Source: Mangrovimicrobium sediminis
GTDB lineage: Bacteria; Pseudomonadota; Gammaproteobacteria; Pseudomonadales; Halieaceae
Assembly: GCF_004745945.1 (NCBI RefSeq)
Contig: NZ_SRLE01000009.1
Location: forward strand, 124,001-188,000
Direction of reading: 5' to 3'
DNA: 64,000 nucleotides
Shown here: piece after piece, positions 7,301 through 13,735 of the stretch
How the letters are laid out: every line of letters starts with the position of its first letter
Position numbering within the stretch: the first letter of the stretch is position 1
Position numbers and translations under genes: made by a program
Notes under the pieces: generated by a model
What the model was told of the DNA's origin: nothing
Databases searched by the model: none
The model's input: the letters and a program-made list of their open reading frames with translations, nothing else

Positions 7301-8941
7301 CTACAGCAGTGACCAGCTCCCGGTCGCGAGTGCGAAGACCACCAGCAGGCCGTTGGTGAGGGCGTGGCAGAGGATGGCGTCGCCCACGTGCCGGGTGCGC
7401 AGGCGCAGCAGCGCGTAGCACAGGCCGGCGAGCGTACCCGCCAGCCAGGCGCTGTGCAGGAAGCCGAAGGCGAGTGAGGAGACCACCACCGCGACCCAGG
7501 AAAAACGCACGGCCCCGCGTACGCTGACCTCCTCGCCGGACAGCCGGCACAACAGGTAGGCGCGAAACGCCAGCTCCTCGGCGATGGGCACGGTGACGAC
7601 GGTGCCGACAATACGCAGTGCCAGCCACCAGCCGCCCCAGGGCCCCAGCGCATCGAGGGAGGACTGGAAAGCGGCATCGGCCTGGGCATCGCTGCCGAGC
7701 AACGCCACCCAGAGCACGGCAACCAGTACCGCCACCGGCAGCAACAGCGGATTGGGCCGGTAGGGAAACAGCGCCAGCGGCCGCCAGACCCAGGCCAGTA
7801 CCCCCGCCACCACGAGCACCCGCAGCGGGTACCAGGTGTTGAACTGCGCCACCAGCGCGGAATCCAGCAGGGTGACCGCGAGCAGGGCGATCAGCGGCAA
7901 CAGCGTCGCCACCGGCAGGTTCAGGGGCGCGGCGACGGCGCGCGGCGCGCGGTGGAAAAAACGCAGGTTGTTGGCCAGCCACAGCACGCCGAGGGAGACC
8001 AGGATGAAGGTGATCCAGCCCGCCTGGGAGTGAAACCCGCCGATCGCCACCTGCGGCGACCAGTAGTGCCCGATCGCCACCAGCGCGGCAATGCGCACCC
8101 CGTTGAGCAGCCAGATCACCGCCGCGCCGAGGGGGAAAAGCGCCAGGGCGCGGGGAAAGCGCAGGGAATCGCGCTCCAGGTAGAGGTACAACCCGACGAA
8201 CACCGTGACCAGGCCGATGCCCTCCAGGCCGGAACAGGGCGGCCCGACCTCGGCGATGAAGTCGCCCAGGCCGATGAGTTTTTTCTCCGGGTACAGGAAC
8301 AGCAGGTCCGGGTTCACCAGGTGCAGGAGACTGGCCGCCAGGCTGAAGGTGGCCCCGGAGAGCAGGTCCCAGCCGCGCTGGCTGGCCAGGCTGAACACCA
8401 CGACCACCGCCGCTGCCAACAGCGCCAGCAGCAGTACCCGCCACTGCCCGGCGAGAAAATCCACGAGCTGCGACCAGCGCACCACCACCAGGCACCACAG
8501 ACCGCCGGTAGCCAGCGCCGCAGCGAGCCAGCCGGCGTAGTACAGGCCGGGAACGCCGGCGCGGGCATCACCCGGCGGAAACACCAGAGCGGTCATCGCC
8601 AGCAGACAGGCGTAGGCCGCCAGATGAGCGGCGAAGAACAGTGCAAAACGCGCCGGCTGCAAGCCCCCGGCAATAGCCCGGCCCGCCGCGGCCAGGTGCT
8701 GGCGGTAAACAAACAGCAGGATAAAGGCGACCACCACCGCATACTTCGCCGCCCAGCCCATCAGCGAGAACATCGCAGGCACCAGGCCGTCGGCCGACTG
8801 CCCCTGCGCCGACCAGGCATCATAGGTGAAACTGATGTACAGCACCTCGGCCACCAGCGACAGCAGCGCCACGCACAGGCCTACGTAGCCCGCGGCTTCA
8901 GCGCGGTGGGGAGTCAGGAGAGGGCTGGAGACAGTCGGCAT
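7301..8941 (-). CDS. xrtE: Exosortase E fused to a CAAX (CPBP) protease
   Basis: A 546-residue polytopic membrane protein. The N-terminal half is an exosortase: catalytic Cys236 in GPPCSGLEG, Arg283 in LLNGVRIAAL and His304 in GGFHSQAGW. The C-terminal part (about residues 435-546) is a CPBP/CAAX-type protease with Glu455-Glu456 and Arg460 (EELAFR), His496 (FGFLHSAW) and His526/Asn530 (CHALTN). This fusion is the definition of exosortase E, whose substrates carry a VPEID-CTERM tail; such a protein is encoded immediately upstream on the same strand. No clear Shine-Dalgarno precedes the ATG, which follows three 16-base repeats. Confidence 0.92.
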   Translation of the reverse strand: MPTVSSPLLTPHRAEAAGYVGLCVALLSLVAEVLYISFTYDAWSAQGQSADGLVPAMFSLMGWAAKYAVVVAFILLFVYRQHLAAAGRAIAGGLQPARFALFFAAHLAAYACLLAMTALVFPPGDARAGVPGLYYAGWLAAALATGGLWCLVVVRWSQLVDFLAGQWRVLLLALLAAAVVVVFSLASQRGWDLLSGATFSLAASLLHLVNPDLLFLYPEKKLIGLGDFIAEVGPPCSGLEGIGLVTVFVGLYLYLERDSLRFPRALALFPLGAAVIWLLNGVRIAALVAIGHYWSPQVAIGGFHSQAGWITFILVSLGVLWLANNLRFFHRAPRAVAAPLNLPVATLLPLIALLAVTLLDSALVAQFNTWYPLRVLVVAGVLAWVWRPLALFPYRPNPLLLPVAVLVAVLWVALLGSDAQADAAFQSSLDALGPWGGWWLALRIVGTVVTVPIAEELAFRAYLLCRLSGEEVSVRGAVRFSWVAVVVSSLAFGFLHSAWLAGTLAGLCYALLRLRTRHVGDAILCHALTNGLLVVFALATGSWSLL

Positions 8942-8943
8942 GT

Positions 8944-8991
8944 TTTGCGCAGGGCATGGTTTGCGCAGGGGACTGTTTGCGCAGGGTAATA
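8944..8991. repeat. Three 16-base direct repeats upstream of xrtE
   Basis: The unit TTTGCGCAGGG plus five variable bases occurs three times in a row, ending three bases from the xrtE start codon. It occupies the place where a ribosome binding site would be expected, so copy number could affect xrtE expression; that is inference. Confidence 0.6.
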
Positions 8992-9117
8992 GGGGTAGCA
9001 GCCGACAGCCCGCTCACGGCCGGTGCCGACCGCGGTGGGCATCAGGAGAGGGATGAGCCGCCCGGCGTGCCTGAAACCGGCCCGAGAGGGGCCGGGGCAG
9101 GCCGGACGGCCCGGTAC

Positions 9118-9459
9118 TTAACCGGCCTTGCGCCGGCGTTCGCGGGAAACGGCAACCAGGCCGCCCAGCAGGGCGAGGGCGATGCCCGCACCGGCTGCAT
9201 CGATTTCCGGTACCGAACTGCCGTAGTCGTGGCCGCAACCGGGCCCGTGGTGATGGCCACCGCCACCACCGTGACCGCCACCACCACCATGGCCGCCGCC
9301 GCCACCGTGGCCGCCGCCACCACCGTGGCCGCCACCGCCGTGGTGACCGCCACCGCCATGGTGACCACCACCACCGCCTCCGCCACCGCCGGCGAAGCTC
9401 AGGGAGGATGCCGTGGCCAGGGCCAGGGCAAGCACTACACGTACCGCGAAATTTTTCAT
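9118..9459 (-). CDS. VPEID-CTERM protein, Gly/His-rich, substrate of exosortase E
   Basis: A 113-residue exported protein: Sec signal peptide (1-23), a low-complexity Gly/His tract (residues 24-71, repeated GGGGGH), then a PEP-CTERM-like tail with VPEID at 83-87, a hydrophobic segment (AAGAGIALALLGGLVAV) and a basic end RERRRKAG. This is the sorting signal recognised by exosortase E, encoded next door. The many histidines plus Cys75 suggest metal binding, but repeated Gly/His may simply be a flexible surface linker. The tract is encoded by near-identical codons (about 9242-9388) and is prone to length change. Confidence 0.9.
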   Translation of the reverse strand: MKNFAVRVVLALALATASSLSFAGGGGGGGGGHHGGGGHHGGGGHGGGGGHGGGGGHGGGGGHGGGGGHHHGPGCGHDYGSSVPEIDAAGAGIALALLGGLVAVSRERRRKAG

Positions 9460-9683
9460 GATCGTTCCACTGGAAAGGGACTACAGGACGATCACCGGCA
9501 CAGGAACCCGGTGACCTGTTTATCGAGCATTGGAAAAACTATAGACGGCCCCGCCCGGGCCGCCCACCGCGGGGACCCCGGTTTCGATAGTACAGTTGGG
9601 CTAATCCGGCACCGCGTTAACCCGATAGGGCTACCGCTCGAGCCGCGCGCCGCCAGTACCGCCGCAGCACACCGCCCGCGGCG

Positions 9684-9824
9684 CTAGATTTCCAGGTAGC
9701 GAAAGGAGTCGGAGGGGAAAACCGAGTAGATGAGGATCAGCAGCATCATCAATGTGTACACCGCAATCGCCAGCAGCCGGGGCAGCCAGCCGCCGCCGAG
9801 TTTGTCACGCAGCCAGTAATACAT
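9684..9824 (-). CDS. DltX-like membrane microprotein of the acylation operon
   Basis: A 46-residue reading frame too short for ordinary gene calling. Its ATG directly abuts the TGA of the MBOAT gene (TGAATG), and it ends with TAG at 9684. It has a basic N terminus (MYYWLRDK), one transmembrane helix (about residues 15-35) and an extracytoplasmic end FRYLEI. This matches DltX: about 50 residues, one helix, and a conserved C-terminal Phe-x-Tyr motif whose tyrosine carries the acyl group between MBOAT and final acceptor in teichoic acid D-alanylation. Here the candidate tyrosine is Tyr43. The identification rests on size, topology, motif and operon position, not on a database match. Confidence 0.75.
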   Translation of the reverse strand: MYYWLRDKLGGGWLPRLLAIAVYTLMMLLILIYSVFPSDSFRYLEI

Positions 9825-10961
9825 TCACACCCCCAGGATCACGCGGAACACCTGCAGCGCCTCGCCCAGGGTTTCCTTGCGGGTGATGGCGAAGCTCATC
9901 ACCACGAAATTGAATGTCAGCAGCGTCGCCAGCGGCGTGGTCAACCAACCCGGCAGCCTGCCGGTGGTCGGCAGGGCCGGCTTCAGGCGACACCAGTACT
10001 GGAAGATGACGATACCGACACCGTGGTAGGCGCCCCAGGCCAGGTAGCGCAGGGAAATCTCGTGCCACAGCCCGAGCACCACCATGGACAGAATCACCCC
10101 CGCGGCGGGGCTGCGCAGCCGGAACGCGGCGGGCGTGAAGATGTAGTCCCGGCACCAGGCGGACAGCGAGATGTGCCAGCTGCGCCAGAACGCGTTGATA
10201 TCGCTGCGCAGGAACGGGTAATTGAAGTTTTCCACGATACGGTAGCCGAGCAGGGCCGCCATGCCGATGGCCACGTCGCAGTAGCCGCCGAAGCGCAGGT
10301 AGAGTTCCAGGCCGTACTCCACGCACAACAGCCACGCGCCGAGGGCGGTGTCGTCACCGCCCACGCTTTCGATGTAGGCCGCCAGCTTGGTGTCCAGCAC
10401 GTAGTTGGCCAGCACCACCACCTTGAAGTAGCCGAACAGGATGCGCTCCAGGCCGGTGTGGAACAGGCGCGTGTCCCAGCGCCGGCGGCGCTCGTCGCGC
10501 ACGAACTCGCCGAAGCGGTTGATCGGGCCCACGAACAGGGTGGGCAGGAAGAACAGGTAGGCGGCGAACTCGGCCGGCCCGTGCGCCGGCAGCCGCCCGC
10601 GGTAGCTCTCGATCACGTAGTGCAGCATGCGCAATACGTAGTAGGCGGCGCCGAGCAGCACGAAAGTGTTGCCCGCGTTGGCCAGCACCAGTTTGTAGGC
10701 GACGAAAAACAGCACCAGCGCCACCATCGCCAGCAGCGCGGCGCGCCCGGCCCCGAACCAGCGTGCAAACAGCGTGGCCGTGGCGTAACAACCGGCACCC
10801 AGCCCGGCCAGCGCCAGCAGCGACAGGTACTGCCCCTGGTAGACGAGGAAGGCACCGCCGGAGGCCACCAGGTACCAGGCCTGCAGGCGCCGCGGCGTCA
10901 GCCAGAACAGGGCGACGAAAGCCGCGGCCAGCGGCAGGTTGGCGAGGCTTACCAATCCCAT
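9825..10961 (-). CDS. MBOAT-family membrane acyltransferase (DltB/AlgI-like)
   Basis: A 378-residue polytopic MBOAT protein. The family histidine is in LGLWHEISLRYLAWGAYHG (about residue 298), and the preceding conserved stretch FWRSWHISLSAWCRDYIF is typical of AlgI/DltB-type MBOATs, which pass acyl groups from a cytoplasmic donor across the membrane to an envelope polymer. It starts four bases after the SGNH-protein stop and is immediately followed by the DltX-like gene. With a carrier-protein-fused ligase in the same operon, the donor is probably an acyl-carrier thioester as in the Dlt pathway, rather than acyl-CoA. Confidence 0.9.
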   Translation of the reverse strand: MGLVSLANLPLAAAFVALFWLTPRRLQAWYLVASGGAFLVYQGQYLSLLALAGLGAGCYATATLFARWFGAGRAALLAMVALVLFFVAYKLVLANAGNTFVLLGAAYYVLRMLHYVIESYRGRLPAHGPAEFAAYLFFLPTLFVGPINRFGEFVRDERRRRWDTRLFHTGLERILFGYFKVVVLANYVLDTKLAAYIESVGGDDTALGAWLLCVEYGLELYLRFGGYCDVAIGMAALLGYRIVENFNYPFLRSDINAFWRSWHISLSAWCRDYIFTPAAFRLRSPAAGVILSMVVLGLWHEISLRYLAWGAYHGVGIVIFQYWCRLKPALPTTGRLPGWLTTPLATLLTFNFVVMSFAITRKETLGEALQVFRVILGV

Positions 10962-10965
10962 GACG

Positions 10966-11877
10966 TCACAACCCCAGCGCGGCCAGCTGCTCGTCCAGCC
11001 AGGCGCGGAAGATATCCGAGCCCGGGCCGTTCAGGTGGCGCTTGTCCTTGTACATGGTGTTGTCCAGGGTGGGGAACTCGAGGAACTCCAGACCCTGGTT
11101 GGCGACGGCGAGCTGGCGCAGTTCGCTGCGATAAGCCTCGTACTTGGCACCGCCCATGGCCTCGATCTCCGGCCCGCGGGCGAGGTCGACGACGACCACC
11201 GTCGCGCCGCCGGCAATCAGCTGGCGAAACAGCGGCAGCGCGGCGTGGATGTCCTTGCGTTTGACCGGCCGGGGCGGCTTGGCCTTGCGCAGCGGGCCCG
11301 CGTCGTAGGCGGCCGGGTTGCCGTTCGGGTACTTGGTGCCGTGGAAGGAGCTGCGCAGGGGAGCCGGCCAGGCGCCCTCGAGAATATAGCGCAGGTGAAA
11401 CACCGCGCTGTAGAAATAGTCGTCGAGCTGGTCCTGCAGGCGGGCCTGTTTATTCCTGCCCTGCTTCATCTTGATCACGTTGGACTGGAACAGCAGGATC
11501 TTCGGGCACTGCGGCAGTGCCGCGAGCAGGGGGTCGAGGCTGTCGAAACCCGGGCGACTGCCCTGCCGGGTGACCAGGTGTACCCGGTAGTCGCCGATGT
11601 CGCCGTCGTAGAACTGCCAGCGCTCCCATTTCGCGGCCGGGTAGCGCGCGGCGATGGCGCGGAACAGGATGGAGCCGCCAAACGCCGTGACCTGGCGCGG
11701 CCCGCAGGTGTTGCGGCCGAAATCCTCCACCGATTCCGCCAGCGCGTAGAGCACCGTGGGGTCGTAGCTGTCCAGGGCAAGGTCCGCGGGCTTCCACAGC
11801 AGGTGCAGCGAAAACACCAGGACGAAGGCGAGCCCCAGGGCCACCGGCAGCAGTAACAGGTCGAGCCAGGATCTCAA
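10966..11877 (-). CDS. DltD/AlgX-like SGNH-fold envelope protein
   Basis: A 303-residue protein with one N-terminal membrane anchor (residues 6-28) and a periplasmic SGNH-like domain. A candidate nucleophile is Ser69 in AFGGSILF, and a D-x-x-H pair is visible at Asp278-His281 (DKRHLNGPG) near the C terminus, as in DltD and AlgX/AlgJ. It would take the acyl group from the MBOAT/DltX-like pair and place it on an acceptor. The start is TTG, overlapping the stop of the preceding gene (TTGA), a sign of translational coupling. Substrate identity is not evident. Confidence 0.75.
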   Translation of the reverse strand: MRSWLDLLLLPVALGLAFVLVFSLHLLWKPADLALDSYDPTVLYALAESVEDFGRNTCGPRQVTAFGGSILFRAIAARYPAAKWERWQFYDGDIGDYRVHLVTRQGSRPGFDSLDPLLAALPQCPKILLFQSNVIKMKQGRNKQARLQDQLDDYFYSAVFHLRYILEGAWPAPLRSSFHGTKYPNGNPAAYDAGPLRKAKPPRPVKRKDIHAALPLFRQLIAGGATVVVVDLARGPEIEAMGGAKYEAYRSELRQLAVANQGLEFLEFPTLDNTMYKDKRHLNGPGSDIFRAWLDEQLAALGL

Positions 11878-13694
11878 TGCTGCAGCCTGGCGCTGACCCG
11901 CGACTCGGCGGCGCCGAGGCTGGTAATGACCGCGATATCCGTCGCCGAGAGCCGGATCTCGAATTCACCCTCGAGTTGCAGCATGAATTCCACGTGGGCC
12001 AGGGAGTCCCAGCCACGGGTCGACTCCGGCGAGGAACTCGCGCTGAGTTCCGAGGTAGAAACACGAAACGCCCGCGCGGCAATGGCGAAAATCCGCTCCT
12101 GCACATTGCCCCCGGCCACCGCGGCCTGCGCCGCGCCGCCGGCCTGGTACAACTCGCGCAACTCAGGCACCAGCACCTTGCCCGACGGCCCCTTGGGCAG
12201 CGCGTCCACCTGCAGCCACTTGCGCGGCACCTTGAAGTGGGTGAGGCGCTCCTCCAGCCAGCCGGTGACCGCAGCCTCGTCGAAGCCCTCCCCCGGCACC
12301 ACTGCCGCGACCAGTATCTCGCCCCACTCCGGGTAGTCGACGCCGAAGCAGTGCGCCTCTATCACCGCCGGGTGCTGGTTGAGCACCTCGGTGACCTCCT
12401 CGGGGTAGATATTCTCTCCGCCGTAGATGACAACGTTCTTGAGACGCCCGTCGATGTAGTAGAGGCCGTTGGCATCGACGTGGGCGAGGTCCCCGGTGCG
12501 CAGCCAGCCGTCCAGGAACAGCTCCGCGTTCACGGCATCCAGACCGAGGTAGCCGCGGAACACGTTGGCGCCGCGCAGCACCAGTTCACCGATTTCGCCC
12601 TGGGCGACCTCGGCGCCATCCTCGCCGACGATGCGCGCCTCGCAGTCCACCGGCTTGCCGATCGAGCCGATCCGGTAGCAGTCGTTGCCAGGGCCGCTGA
12701 ACAGCGCCCCGGTGACCGTTTCGGTAAGACCGTAGAGATTGGCGACGCGCACCCCGAACGCACTCTGGAAGTCCTCCCACAGGCGCGCCTCGAGGTGGCC
12801 GGCGGCGGAGACGACGAAGCGGAATTCCTCGTAGTCGAAGCTGTCGGCGAACTCCCGCCCCAGGCGCAGGATCAGCGAGAGGATGGTCGGTACGGCGACC
12901 AGGTGGGACGCGCGCAGGCGGTACAGCGACAACAGCAGCGGCTCGATATTCGGGATGCTGAAGCTGAATGGCCGGATCCAGCAGGCGCCGTGCAGGGAGG
13001 CGACGGCGGGGCCCTGGATCAGCCCGTCCACGTGGTACAGCGGCAGGATATTGAACAGCCGGCTGTCGGCGCTGTAGCCGAACTGCCGGCCCAGGGTGGC
13101 GAGGTGGGCGAACAGCGCGCCGTGATGAATCGACACCGCCTTGGGCGCGGAAGTCGAGCCGGAGGTCATGATCACGTAGGCCTCGTGATCGTCATGCCAT
13201 AGCTGGCCGGGCGCAGTCGGCTCGCAGGTGTCAAGCACTGCGGGGTAGCTGTCGGCGGGCGCGGCGGCACGCGAGCCTCCGCCCAGCAGTTTGTTGACCA
13301 GGTTCTTTTTCGCCTTCTGCGCGCGGATCGGCAGCACCAGGCGCAGCTCGTGCGCCTGCGGCAGGCAGTTGTCCAGGGTTGCCGCATCCATGATGCAACC
13401 GGCGACACCGGCCACCGTGGCGACCAGCCGGAACTCGCTGGGGCGCAGGTCCGGCGCGGCGATCACCGGCACCAGGCCGCTGTCGATCAGGCCGAAGAAC
13501 AGCACCGCGGTGTGTCGCGGGTCCGCCGCGCTGATCACCACGCGCTCCCCGGGCTTGAGGCCGGAGGCGGCGAGGTAGGCGGTCAGTCGGCCGAGCTGGT
13601 CGACCAGTTCACCGTAGGTGAAGTTTTGCGCGCCCTCTTCCAGGAACACTTTTTTGCGCGGCTGGCTCTGCGCCGCGGCGTAAAATCGGGACAT
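11874..13694 (-). CDS. AMP-forming acyl ligase with C-terminal carrier-protein domain (DltA-DltC-like fusion)
   Basis: A 606-residue two-domain protein. Residues 1 to about 515 are an ANL adenylating enzyme: P-loop-like MTSGSTSAPK (about 175), NLYGLTET (about 320), LRTGDL (about 400) and the catalytic lysine in PSGKVLVPEL (about 503). Residues about 530-606 are an acyl carrier protein with the phosphopantetheine serine at 564 in GWDSLAHVEF. It can therefore activate an acid and load it onto its own carrier, combining what DltA and DltC do as separate proteins. The activated acid is unknown; the pocket looks more like fatty-acyl or aryl-acid ligases than a D-Ala ligase. Confidence 0.88.
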   Translation of the reverse strand: MSRFYAAAQSQPRKKVFLEEGAQNFTYGELVDQLGRLTAYLAASGLKPGERVVISAADPRHTAVLFFGLIDSGLVPVIAAPDLRPSEFRLVATVAGVAGCIMDAATLDNCLPQAHELRLVLPIRAQKAKKNLVNKLLGGGSRAAAPADSYPAVLDTCEPTAPGQLWHDDHEAYVIMTSGSTSAPKAVSIHHGALFAHLATLGRQFGYSADSRLFNILPLYHVDGLIQGPAVASLHGACWIRPFSFSIPNIEPLLLSLYRLRASHLVAVPTILSLILRLGREFADSFDYEEFRFVVSAAGHLEARLWEDFQSAFGVRVANLYGLTETVTGALFSGPGNDCYRIGSIGKPVDCEARIVGEDGAEVAQGEIGELVLRGANVFRGYLGLDAVNAELFLDGWLRTGDLAHVDANGLYYIDGRLKNVVIYGGENIYPEEVTEVLNQHPAVIEAHCFGVDYPEWGEILVAAVVPGEGFDEAAVTGWLEERLTHFKVPRKWLQVDALPKGPSGKVLVPELRELYQAGGAAQAAVAGGNVQERIFAIAARAFRVSTSELSASSSPESTRGWDSLAHVEFMLQLEGEFEIRLSATDIAVITSLGAAESRVSARLQH

Positions 13695-13735
13695 CGTTAC
13701 TCTCTACCTTCTCTCTACCTACTCTCTACTCGATC
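13695..13735. repeat. CTCTCTACCT-type short repeats in the operon junction
   Basis: The short gap between the two ligase genes contains three to four imperfect copies of a 10-12 base unit (TCTCTACC). On the minus strand this gives repeated GGTAGAGAG, which may act as the ribosome binding region for the carrier-fused ligase. Confidence 0.5.

Noticed and set aside
9242-9388. Regular repeat in the Gly/His protein considered as CRISPR or non-coding satellite
   Set aside because: It keeps a reading frame between a signal peptide and a VPEID-CTERM tail, so it is coding low-complexity sequence.
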